Position numbers and translations under genes: made by a program. A DNA stretch of 64,000 nt from the NCBI RefSeq assembly GCF_018417535.1, contig NZ_CP070978.1:2852001-2916000 (forward strand), read 5' to 3'. The stretch is from Burkholderia pyrrocinia (GTDB lineage: Bacteria; Pseudomonadota; Gammaproteobacteria; Burkholderiales; Burkholderiaceae). Shown one piece after another: positions 54,290-62,401 of this stretch. The stretch's first letter is position 1. Every line of letters starts with the position of its first letter. The notes beneath the pieces are model-generated. The model did no database searches, was not told the DNA's origin, and saw only the letters and a program-made list of their open reading frames with translations.

Positions 54290-55531
54290 TCAGAAACGAT
54301 CGGCGCGATACGGCGCCGGATCGGTGAAGGGGGTCTCGCCCGTCATCATCTCGGCCAGCAGGCGGCCGGTGACGGGGCCGAGCGTGAGCCCGTGATGGTT
54401 GTGCCCGAACGCGAACCACAGCCCGCGATGCGCGGGGGCGGGGCCGATCACCGGGCGCATGTCGGGCGTGCATGGCCGGAAGCCGAGCCACGGTTGCGGA
54501 TCGAGCCGCTCGCCGAAGCCGAACACGGGCCGCGCGACGCGTTCCGCGCGTTCGAGCTGCACGCCGATCGGCGGCACGCGGCGCCGCGCGATCTCGACGC
54601 CGGTCGTCAGCCGCAGCCCGCGCCGCATCGGCGCAATCACGTAACCGTATTCGCGATCGACGATCGGCGCCGACGGTACGCCGCGCGCGGACGGCGCGTA
54701 GTGCATGTGATAGCCGCGCTTCTCGCGCAGCGGAATCTTGTAGCCGAACTTGCCGAACACCGTGTCGGACCACGGGCCGAGCGCGACGACGACGGCCGGC
54801 GCGGCGGCCGTGCCGTCCTGCGTGCTGACCTGCCAGCCGGGCGACAACGCGTGGAGGCTCGCGGCGTCGCCGGTCAGCAGCGTGCCGCCGCCTTGCACGA
54901 AGAGTTGCGCGTACGCTTTGACGAGCGCGGACGGATCGACGACGCTTTTCGGGTCGAGCCAGTGCAGCGCGCCGCAGAAGCCGGGCGCGAGGCTCGGTTC
55001 GTGCGCGAGCAGCGCGGCGGCATCGAGCGGCGTGATGCCGAGCCCGTGGCGGCGCGCGGTGAGTCCGGCCTCGGCCACGCCGCGTTCGAACGCGGCCGGC
55101 GTGCGGAACGCTTCCAGCCAGCCGTTCGCGCGGATGAGCTCCCCGGCGCCGGCCCGCGCGATCAGCGCGTCGTGCTCGACGAGGCAGCGCTCGATCAGCG
55201 GCAGCATGTCGCGCGAGGCCGCCGCGTGACGCAGCGGCGCCGATTCCCACCAGAACCGCGCGAGCCACGGCGCGAACGCGGGCAGCGACGTGCTGTGCCA
55301 GTAGAGATCGGTCGAGCGGTTCAGCGCATAGCGCATCAGCGTGAACGGGCTGCGCGGGAACGGATACGGTTCGACCGACGAGCGCTCGATCAGCCCCGCG
55401 TTGCCGAAGCTCGTGCCTTCGCCGGGCGCGCCGCGATCGACGAGAGCGACCTTGCGGCCGCGATCCTGCAGGTGCAGCGCGGCGGAGACGCCGACGATGC
55501 CTGCGCCGAGAACGATGACGTCGAAATCCAT
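54290..55531 (-). CDS. DadA-like FAD-dependent D-amino acid dehydrogenase/oxidoreductase
   Basis: A 413-residue DAO-family flavoprotein. FAD-binding GxGxxG is in VIVLGAGIVGVSAALHLQDRG, followed by GTSFGNAGLI, typical of D-amino acid dehydrogenases. The C-terminal FAD contact is FAFGHNHHGLTLGPVTGRLLAEMM. It probably deaminates a D-amino acid (or cyclic imino acid) and passes electrons to the respiratory chain. It converges on the GntR gene with 24 bp between the stops. It does not obviously belong to the fucose pathway. Confidence 0.88.
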   Translation of the reverse strand: MDFDVIVLGAGIVGVSAALHLQDRGRKVALVDRGAPGEGTSFGNAGLIERSSVEPYPFPRSPFTLMRYALNRSTDLYWHSTSLPAFAPWLARFWWESAPLRHAAASRDMLPLIERCLVEHDALIARAGAGELIRANGWLEAFRTPAAFERGVAEAGLTARRHGLGITPLDAAALLAHEPSLAPGFCGALHWLDPKSVVDPSALVKAYAQLFVQGGGTLLTGDAASLHALSPGWQVSTQDGTAAAPAVVVALGPWSDTVFGKFGYKIPLREKRGYHMHYAPSARGVPSAPIVDREYGYVIAPMRRGLRLTTGVEIARRRVPPIGVQLERAERVARPVFGFGERLDPQPWLGFRPCTPDMRPVIGPAPAHRGLWFAFGHNHHGLTLGPVTGRLLAEMMTGETPFTDPAPYRADRF

Positions 55532-55857
55532 GGGGTGGAGATGGCGATTGATGGAGGTTGTACGTTACCGATTGGGCGAGACCCATGCCCAAAGTTTCGC
55601 CGACGTGCGGCTGTCCGTCAGGATACTCTCGATGTCGTTCGATCCGCAGAACCGGGTCATGGCTTACCGGATTGGTGCTTCACGATTCGCGACATTGTGG
55701 AACTCGCCAATGCGTGGCGTTCCTGGCGGAATTCCCGTCTTTCCGGCGTACGTCGACGATGAATAGTCGCCTCGCAAACGCATAACTCCATGATTTAGAA
55801 TGGGTTCGCCTTTTCGGTAGAGGGCAGTGGTCCATCTGGAAGTCACTGGCCCTGTCG
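55532..55857. other. Region before the ImmA/IrrE gene, probable deletion scar
   Basis: No clear gene. A short frame around 55632-55766 (MSFDPQNRVMAYRIG, then FATLWNSPMRGVP) is unassigned. A frame open from 55786 runs into the ImmA gene without any start codon (reading HDLEWVRLFGRGQWSIW), which suggests that the usual N-terminal helix-turn-helix domain was lost here. Confidence 0.5.
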
Positions 55858-56628
55858 TTGTCGGAGCCCGTGCCGTTACAAGCCGGGCGCGTTCGTGATG
55901 CGCTCGGCATCACGCTGGTCGAGCAGACATCCTGGCGCAACGACGAGCTCGCTCTCAAGCAATGGAGAAGGGCCGTAGAGGAAGCAGGCGTCTTTGTCTT
56001 CAAGTCGTCATTCAAGCAGCGCGAGATCTCGGGTTTCTGCTTGATGGACGATGCATTCCCGATCATCTATCTGAACAACGGCACGACGAAGACGCGCCAG
56101 ATATTCAGTCTGCTGCATGAACTCGCGCACTTGCTCTTGAACATGAACGGCTTGAGCAAGCTCGCTCCCGGCTACATCGATGCGCTTCCTCAAACCGAGA
56201 GGAAGATCGAGCGATTCTGCAACGCGATAACGGCGGAGGTACTGATCCCGCACGCAGCTTTTGACACGTTCGTGGTACGGCTTCCCGTCGATGTCGAGTC
56301 AGCCTCCGACGAGGCGTTCGCCGAGCTGGCGAGCCATTTTGGCGTGAGCCGGGAGGCCGTGCTGCGGCGATTGCTGGATCAGGGTCGCGTCGGCCAGGCT
56401 TTCTACGAACATAAGGCCAGGATCTGGTCGGCCCAGCAGAAAGAGGCAGCGGGCGGGAGCTACTATGCGAATCAAGGCGCCTATCTGAGCGACCGCTTTG
56501 CCCGGGAGGTCGTCGGTCGTCACTATCGGCATCAGATCACGCTTGAGCAGGCTGCCGATTTTCTTGGTATCAAGCCGAAAAGCTTTGCCGGATTTGAAGC
56601 GCATGTTCTTCACGGGGCCGGTGCATGA
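55858..56628 (+). CDS. ImmA/IrrE-family metalloprotease, N-terminally shortened
   Basis: A 256-residue protein with the zinc protease motif LLHELAHLLLN and a downstream Glu in FCNAITAEVLIP, the ImmA/IrrE signature. A C-terminal domain (about 215-256, ITLEQAADFLGIKPKSF) follows. Proteins paired with DUF4411 partners are usually 360-380 residues with an N-terminal XRE domain; this one starts at TTG 55858 and lacks it. Its stop overlaps the next start (ATGA). Such pairs behave as toxin-antitoxin or phage-regulator modules. It may be non-functional as a DNA-binding antitoxin. Confidence 0.75.
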   Translation: MSEPVPLQAGRVRDALGITLVEQTSWRNDELALKQWRRAVEEAGVFVFKSSFKQREISGFCLMDDAFPIIYLNNGTTKTRQIFSLLHELAHLLLNMNGLSKLAPGYIDALPQTERKIERFCNAITAEVLIPHAAFDTFVVRLPVDVESASDEAFAELASHFGVSREAVLRRLLDQGRVGQAFYEHKARIWSAQQKEAAGGSYYANQGAYLSDRFAREVVGRHYRHQITLEQAADFLGIKPKSFAGFEAHVLHGAGA

Positions 56629-57122
56629 TCTATGTGTTCGACACCAGCTCCATTCGATCACTTCAGCATTTCTATCCGCGTGTGTTCAGAAGCATCTGGA
56701 ACGGTATCGAAAAACTCGTTGGCCAACGGCGCTTGATTTCGACCAGAGAAGTCTTGAACGAGATCGAGCGACAGGCCGTCAGTGCAGATGTATTGGCGTG
56801 GGTGAAAGGCCATCGGTCATTGTTCACGACGCCGAACGCGGATGAGCTGCGGTTTGTCGCCGCGATTTTGCGCGTCAAGCATTTTCAGGCGCTGATTGGC
56901 CAACAGCAGCGTCTCAAGGGAACACCGGTTGCCGATCCATTCGTCATCGCCTGCGCGAAGATCCGCCAGGGGACGGTCTTGACCGAGGAAGGATGGCAGT
57001 ACGCGAATGAAGGGCTTGTCGTCAAACCTCATGCGGCGAAGATACCCAATGTCTGCGCGCATTTCGAGATTCCGTGTATCGATCTCGAGGAATTCATGCA
57101 CCAGCAGGATTGGCGGTTCTGA
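56625..57122 (+). CDS. DUF4411-type PIN-domain protein
   Basis: A 165-residue PIN-like nuclease candidate. The first acidic motif is VFDTSSIRSL, Glu in STREVLNEIERQ, and Asp in GTPVADPFVIACAKIRQGTVLTEE, as in DUF4411 proteins. It overlaps the ImmA/IrrE gene by 4 bp, the standard arrangement, where the PIN protein is the presumed toxin. ATG 56625. Without the HTH partner domain, its regulation may be altered. Confidence 0.82.
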   Translation: MIYVFDTSSIRSLQHFYPRVFRSIWNGIEKLVGQRRLISTREVLNEIERQAVSADVLAWVKGHRSLFTTPNADELRFVAAILRVKHFQALIGQQQRLKGTPVADPFVIACAKIRQGTVLTEEGWQYANEGLVVKPHAAKIPNVCAHFEIPCIDLEEFMHQQDWRF

Positions 57123-57488
57123 TCGATGCAACTCCCGAACAACGGCGGTATGCCGCGCGCGGCCGCCGGTTGGCGTTGCGGCGCGGATGCAAAGTCCCTG
57201 CTCCGTCGGGATGAGGGCGGGGCAGATTGAGCTAGCCGCGCGCCCAATCTGCCGATCAATTCGCTGCCGTCCATGCTGAACCGACGATGGATGCCGCGCT
57301 CATCACCATCGTCGCGCGCAGCGCAAATTCTCCATACCTTCCGACGTTTCTCGCGGGTGTTTCCCACTGGTTGGTCGCGCGACTTTGTACCTAAGATGAA
57401 GGAATCATGCGCGTGATACGGTGCCTGCGCGCGCACGGTTGAAGGCAGAGGGTAACGCCGGGGGGCAACGCCAGCGGATGTTTCCATC
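57123..57488. other. Intergenic region before yfiR
   Basis: No gene or clear terminator was seen in this 366-bp stretch. It should carry the promoter of the yfiRNB unit. GC-rich repeats of GCGCG/GGCGC type are present but no strong dyad. Confidence 0.45.
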
Positions 57489-58187
57489 ATGGATGCGAGA
57501 GTGTGCGCGGCGGCTGCCAGTCTTGCGACTGCAACGACGCCAACGGGCGCGGCGGAGATCGCCGCGCGAACGACGTCCGGCCGGCCAGGCCGGGCTGCTT
57601 CGCTGCGCCATGCGCTGATCGCAATCGTTTGCGTGTTGGGTGCGGCGCCCGCCGTGCTCGCCGGGACTCCCGCCGATGTGGACGGCTCGCCTGACACCGT
57701 GCGCATCGTCGCCGCCGCGAGCCCTGCCGATCCCGTCATTTCGTCACACGACTCCGCTGTGCGCCAGGTCGTACTGGGCATCATCAGCTTCACGCACTGG
57801 CCGGCGACACCCGTTCGCCTGCATCTGTGCGTGACGGGCCGGCCCGACTACGCGCGCGGCCTGACCGATACGCTGCAGGCCGGCTCGACGCTGCTCGACG
57901 TGCAGCGTGTCCGCTTCGACGATCCCGCGCTCGGCATCGCCTGCGACGTCGTCTACCTCGGCGCGCTGAACAACGACGAGAGAACGCGGGTGAGAGCCGC
58001 GGTGGCCGGCCATCCGGTGCTGACGATCTCGGAACACGATCCGTCCTGCACCGCAGGCAGCATGTTCTGTCTCAACGTCGACGGCGAACGCGTGTCGTTC
58101 GACATCAATCTCGACGCCGTGGCGCGCAGCGGCGTGCGCGTGCACCCGAACGTGCTCAATCTTGCGCGACGGCCGGGGGCGCCATGA
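57489..58187 (+). CDS. yfiR: YfiR-family periplasmic repressor of the diguanylate cyclase
   Basis: A 232-residue protein with an unusually long N-terminal extension. The hydrophobic export segment is at about 40-58 (LRHALIAIVCVLGAAPAVLAG), then the YfiR (DUF4154) domain: VVLGIISFTHWP, LHLCVTGRPDYARGL, GIACDVVYLGAL, and SCTAGSMFCLNVDGERVSFDINLDAVARSGVRV. Four cysteines match the two disulfides of P. aeruginosa YfiR, which binds YfiN in the periplasm and holds it inactive. Its stop overlaps the yfiN start (ATGA). A later start nearer the signal segment is possible. Confidence 0.9.
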   Translation: MDARVCAAAASLATATTPTGAAEIAARTTSGRPGRAASLRHALIAIVCVLGAAPAVLAGTPADVDGSPDTVRIVAAASPADPVISSHDSAVRQVVLGIISFTHWPATPVRLHLCVTGRPDYARGLTDTLQAGSTLLDVQRVRFDDPALGIACDVVYLGALNNDERTRVRAAVAGHPVLTISEHDPSCTAGSMFCLNVDGERVSFDINLDAVARSGVRVHPNVLNLARRPGAP

Positions 58188-59452
58188 CGCGGTTCGCGTT
58201 CCATATTTCCTCCTCGCACGTGTCGCGCCCGACGCTGCAAAGCGTGTTGCGCCGCGCGCACCTGCGCCTCGCGTTCGTTGCCGTCGCGATGGCCGCCGTG
58301 TCGTTGATCGTGGTCGCCGTGATCGCGTTGCGGGCTTATGCCGGCAACAACCTGAACCTGCTGGCGCGATCGCTCGGTTATACGGTCGAGGCGGCGCTCG
58401 TGTTCGGCGATCGCGTCGCGGCGAACGAAGCGATCGGGTTGATCGCCAGCGATGAGGACGTCGCGCAGGTGGTGGTCACGGACAGCAATGGCCAGCCGTT
58501 CGCGACGTGGCAGTTGCCTGCCGGCAGCCAGATCGCCCGACTGGAGCGCGTCGTCGCCGATCTTGCGCTGCCGGGGCCCGTGACGGTCCCGGTGATGCAC
58601 GACGGCATCATCGTCGGCCACGTCGTCGTGCGCGGCCGCGGGCACCAGTTCTTCGGCTTCCTGCTCGGTGGCGTGGGCGGCATTCTCGGCTGTCTTGTCG
58701 TCAGTGTGTTCGGTGCCTATGTCAGCTCGAAGCGGCTGCTGCGCAACATCGTTTCGCCGCTGCGCGCGCTGGCCGGCGTGGCCCACGCCGTGCGGCGCGA
58801 GCGTGCATTCGCGCAACGGGTCGAGCCCGTCGCGATCGCCGAACTGAACCAGCTCGGCGACGACTTCAATGCGTTGCTCGACGAATTCGAAGACTGGCAG
58901 AACACGCTGCGCGACGAAAACGCGTCGCTCGAATACAAGGCGACGCACGACGCGCTTACGGGCTTGCCCAACCGCGTGCAGTTCGAGTCGCGCCTCGCGC
59001 TCGCCCTCTGCGAAGCCGGGGTGACGGGCCAGCGGGTCGGCATCCTGTATCTGGACTGCGACCGCTTCAAGGAGATCAACGATTGCCTCGGCCACGACGC
59101 GGGTGACGCGGTGCTGATCGGCATCGCTGAGCGACTGCGCGCGCAGGTGCGCGACGCCGATCTGGTCGCCCGCCTGGGCGGCGACGAATTCGCGGTGATG
59201 CTGTCGGCGGTGCGCGATGCGGGCAGCGTGTGTCGCATCGCCGACGAGATATTGTCCGGCATGGCGCCGTCGATCGAGCTGTCCGACGGCCGCATGGTGG
59301 CCACCATGATGAGTGCCGGCGTTGCGCTGTATCCCGACCACGCGTCGGACGCGAGCGGCTTGCTGCGCGCGGCGGATGCAGCGATGTACCGGGCCAAGCG
59401 CACTCGACCAGGCTCGTGGCAGTTGGCTGAAGGTGTTGCAGGACCGGTTTGA
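58184..59452 (+). CDS. yfiN: YfiN/TpbB-like membrane diguanylate cyclase
   Basis: A 422-residue inner-membrane enzyme making c-di-GMP. One TM is at about 29-52, a periplasmic CHASE8-type domain at about 53-150, a second TM at about 153-175 (FFGFLLGGVGGILGCLVVSVFGAYV), HAMP at about 178-235, and a GGDEF domain with the intact motif ARLGGDEFAVML and the entry ATHDALTGLPNR. I see no EAL domain. Start ATG 58184 overlaps yfiR. In the YfiBNR system YfiR represses it and YfiB relieves this under envelope stress, raising exopolysaccharide and biofilm. Confidence 0.93.
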   Translation: MTRFAFHISSSHVSRPTLQSVLRRAHLRLAFVAVAMAAVSLIVVAVIALRAYAGNNLNLLARSLGYTVEAALVFGDRVAANEAIGLIASDEDVAQVVVTDSNGQPFATWQLPAGSQIARLERVVADLALPGPVTVPVMHDGIIVGHVVVRGRGHQFFGFLLGGVGGILGCLVVSVFGAYVSSKRLLRNIVSPLRALAGVAHAVRRERAFAQRVEPVAIAELNQLGDDFNALLDEFEDWQNTLRDENASLEYKATHDALTGLPNRVQFESRLALALCEAGVTGQRVGILYLDCDRFKEINDCLGHDAGDAVLIGIAERLRAQVRDADLVARLGGDEFAVMLSAVRDAGSVCRIADEILSGMAPSIELSDGRMVATMMSAGVALYPDHASDASGLLRAADAAMYRAKRTRPGSWQLAEGVAGPV

Positions 59453-59539
59453 TGTCGATCGTTTCGCGCTGCGGGCGAGGTCGCAGCAGCGGATTACAAA
59501 AAGCGCGCCCGACGCGGGCGCACTCGAAGGGGATGCGAA

Positions 59540-60049
59540 ATGAACAACTCGTTTCCTGTGAGCGTGGGGCGGATGTGCGTTGGAAGCGCGCTGCTGCTGT
59601 GCATGCTGCTGGGGGGCTGCAAGGCGCCGCCGCTTCATCGTGGGCTGACGCAGACGCAGGTCACGACGCTCAAGTCGGCCGGTTTCCACGAGACCGAAGA
59701 GGGTTTCGAGTTCGGCTCGACCGGACCGATCCTGTTCGATTTCGATCGATATAACCTCAAGCCCGATGTGCGGCGGGTCGTCGAGCGGATCGGGCGCACG
59801 CTCAGGTCGGTGGGGATCAACGGAGTGCGGGTTTATGGTTATTCGGACGAAGAAGGTGCGGATGACTATGACTTCGAGTTGTCCAGAAGGCGGGCTGAGG
59901 TCGTGGCGATCGAGCTTGTCGACGTCGGGCTGGATGGGAAGCGCATTGCGATCGTCGGAAGAGGGAAGCGCGACCCGGTGGGCGACAACCGTACGCCGGC
60001 CGGCAGGGCGCAGAATCGGCGGGCGGCGATTGTAGTTTCGCCGCGGTGA
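59540..60049 (+). CDS. yfiB: YfiB-like OmpA-domain outer-membrane lipoprotein
   Basis: A 169-residue protein with a lipobox (LLCMLLGGC, lipidated Cys 27) and a C-terminal OmpA-like peptidoglycan-binding domain (ILFDFDRYNLKPDVRRVVERI, GVRVYGYSDEEGADDYDFELSRRRAEVV, NRRAAIVV). The NxxL...R pattern is present as GRAQNRRA. YfiB sequesters YfiR at the outer membrane, activating YfiN. It completes the three-gene module; the order here is R-N-B, whereas P. aeruginosa has B-N-R. Confidence 0.9.
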   Translation: MNNSFPVSVGRMCVGSALLLCMLLGGCKAPPLHRGLTQTQVTTLKSAGFHETEEGFEFGSTGPILFDFDRYNLKPDVRRVVERIGRTLRSVGINGVRVYGYSDEEGADDYDFELSRRRAEVVAIELVDVGLDGKRIAIVGRGKRDPVGDNRTPAGRAQNRRAAIVVSPR

Positions 60050-60396
60050 GGAGGAGGGCGTCGCACACTGGTACGCAGCGATGACGCGTGCGTCGCCTGT
60101 CGACAAGCAAGCCGCTCAGCCTGTTCCTGAAAACACGAATACAGGAATGTCTCGGTGCGGTCAGTTGTAACTGTTTGCCATCATTGCCACGCAGACATCC
60201 GAGCGTCTGTTCACAAGCGACGGACCTTTATGTTCACGGCTTACGGGACGGATCGTTGGCTGAAACCGTCATTGCCGATTGGAGGCCGCTCAATAAATTC
60301 GAAATGAAATTTTAAGTTGCCCGAATAGAATCGTTCCGCCCGTTTTTTTGAACTCCGCATCGCCACGTGGCGAGCGCGGCGACGACCGGAACGTGT
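60050..60396. other. Intergenic region between yfiB and tssF
   Basis: A 347-bp stretch without a convincing gene. The right half is AT-richer (AAATTCGAAATGAAATTTTAAG near 60297-60318), probably the tssF promoter. A TTTTTTT run at about 60342 has no hairpin before it. Confidence 0.45.
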
Positions 60397-62271
60397 ATGA
60401 CCATCGACCCCAAGGATCTGCTTCCGCACTTCGAACGCGAGATGGCGCTGCTGCGCCGTTCGATGCAGACGTTCGCACAGCGTTTTCCTAAAATCGCCGC
60501 TCGCCTGGCGATCACCGGCGAGCATTCGGAAGATCCGTACGTCGAACGTCTGTTGCAGTCGTTCGCATTGATGTCGTCGTCTCACGACATCCGCCTCGAG
60601 GATGATGTGCCCGCGTTTACGCACGGTATCCTCCAGACGCTGCACGGCGCGTTCCTGCGCCCGTTTCCCTTCTGCGCGATTGCGCAATTTCATGACGACT
60701 CAACCAGCAAACAGACCGCGCCCCGTGTCATTCCCCGCGGTGCTCAACTGATCTCACCGGTTGGCCGGGAAGTATTTCGCATGACGAATGAAATAGCGAT
60801 TGTGCCGCTGACCGTCTCGGCGGTGCGTTACGCGACGTCGGCGATCGCGCCGCGAGACGCGGCGTTACCGTCCGAAACGACCGGTTTGCTGACGGCCACG
60901 TTCGAGCTGACATCGCCGGAAGCGACGTTCGCGATCGTGCCGGACAGATTGCGTTTGCACTTCACCGGCGCGCGCGAAATCGTCGCGGCACTCACGGACG
61001 CCGTCTTGCTTCTTGCAGTGCGAGGTTTCGCCGAGATGGACGATTCCGGACGCTGGAAGCGTCTCCCGAACATGCCGTTCACGGCCGTCGGCCTTGAGCC
61101 AATCGACGCGCTGCTTGATATGCCGCATGACGATGCCCTCGGGCCATTTCACCTGCTGATGGAGTATTGCGCCGTTCCGAAGCGCTTCGACTTTGTCGAC
61201 CTGGACATGCGGCCCCTCAAGCGAGGTGCCGGCGATAGCCGTCGCGTCGCGCTGCACCTGGCGATCGCGGGCGTGCATCCGGACTCGCATCGAGCGCAAC
61301 GTCTGGCCGCCGCGACGGCTGACCATGTCCGCTTGTTTTGTACACCCGTGATCAACCTTTTCCCGGATGCTGCCGAGCCGATCGAGACTCGTCCCGGTTG
61401 CGCGTATTACCCGGTGAAGCCGCTTGCGCAGAAAAACGCGTCGCAGACGAACATCTGGTCGATCGACACGGTTCGTCAGACTTCCGACGCGGGTACGTCG
61501 ATCGTGGCACCGTTCCATTCGCTGCAGCATGGCATGGGCACCCATCCGGGGCTGTACTGGACAGCATTGCGCGACGACGCCCGGCGGGCGCCGAGGAAGC
61601 CCGTCGATCCCCAGGCCGAAGAGGCGGACAAGAAACCGTCCCCGGACGAGATTGCAGACCTGCTCCATGGCGTTGAACTGGGACTGATCGATCGGGACGG
61701 CCAACCTGCCGATCCCGGGCGTCGCAAACTGGCGATCCGGCTGTCCTGTACCCAGGGCGACCTGTCCGGAATGCAGGAACGCGAACTGGCGTTGTGCGCA
61801 GGCGATCCGGTGGGGACGATCGCACTGCTGAACCGGCCGACCCGGAGCCGGCCGCGGGCTTTCCGCTACGGCGAGCTGTGGAATGTATTGTCTTTGCTCG
61901 TGCCGCAGGCGATTCGCCTGGACAACGGCGGTCTGGCCCAACTGACGCGGCTCTGCGCCCGCTGGGCGGAATGTTCGGTCGACGCCGGGCGGCGCTTCGA
62001 TGCGCTCGTCTCGTTGTCGACCGCGCGCGTTCGGCGCTGGATGCCCGGCAAGCCGGCGTCGGCGTTCGTGCAGGGGCTTGAAGTGCGATTGGTGGTCGAT
62101 GAGCAGCGTTTCGCCGGGTTCAGTCTTGGCGGGCTCGCGCACGTCATGGAGAGATGCTTCGCACCGCACGTGCCTGTAACAAGTTTCGTGCAGATTGTGC
62201 TGTTTTCAGCGCATACCGGTGCGCTGCTTCGCCGTGGGCAACCGTGCCCCGGCGTCCAGCCGCTGGTCTAG
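60397..62271 (+). CDS. tssF: Type VI secretion baseplate protein TssF
   Basis: A 624-residue protein of the TssF/ImpG/VasA family, a wedge component of the T6SS baseplate that contacts VgrG and TssG/TssK. N-terminal hallmarks: LLPHFEREMALLRRSM, DPYVERLLQSFALM, IRLEDDVPAF and FLRPFPFCAIAQF. The C-terminal hallmark is VQGLEVRLVVDEQRFAG followed by FVQIVLFSAHTG. Start ATG 60397 (MTIDPKD) is preferred over the 30-nt longer frame. No tssE, tssG or tssK adjoins; vgrG follows 130 bp downstream. Confidence 0.93.
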   Translation: MTIDPKDLLPHFEREMALLRRSMQTFAQRFPKIAARLAITGEHSEDPYVERLLQSFALMSSSHDIRLEDDVPAFTHGILQTLHGAFLRPFPFCAIAQFHDDSTSKQTAPRVIPRGAQLISPVGREVFRMTNEIAIVPLTVSAVRYATSAIAPRDAALPSETTGLLTATFELTSPEATFAIVPDRLRLHFTGAREIVAALTDAVLLLAVRGFAEMDDSGRWKRLPNMPFTAVGLEPIDALLDMPHDDALGPFHLLMEYCAVPKRFDFVDLDMRPLKRGAGDSRRVALHLAIAGVHPDSHRAQRLAAATADHVRLFCTPVINLFPDAAEPIETRPGCAYYPVKPLAQKNASQTNIWSIDTVRQTSDAGTSIVAPFHSLQHGMGTHPGLYWTALRDDARRAPRKPVDPQAEEADKKPSPDEIADLLHGVELGLIDRDGQPADPGRRKLAIRLSCTQGDLSGMQERELALCAGDPVGTIALLNRPTRSRPRAFRYGELWNVLSLLVPQAIRLDNGGLAQLTRLCARWAECSVDAGRRFDALVSLSTARVRRWMPGKPASAFVQGLEVRLVVDEQRFAGFSLGGLAHVMERCFAPHVPVTSFVQIVLFSAHTGALLRRGQPCPGVQPLV

Positions 62272-62401
62272 TTTTCGATTTTCGGGGCTCGAACGGAAAC
62301 GTTTGCGGGCGTCTTTCGCGCGGTCGGATTTTGTCCTACATTAACGGGGCTTCGGGCCGCTAGCCGGTCCACGGAACCTGAGATCACAAGCAAGGAACAA
62401 G

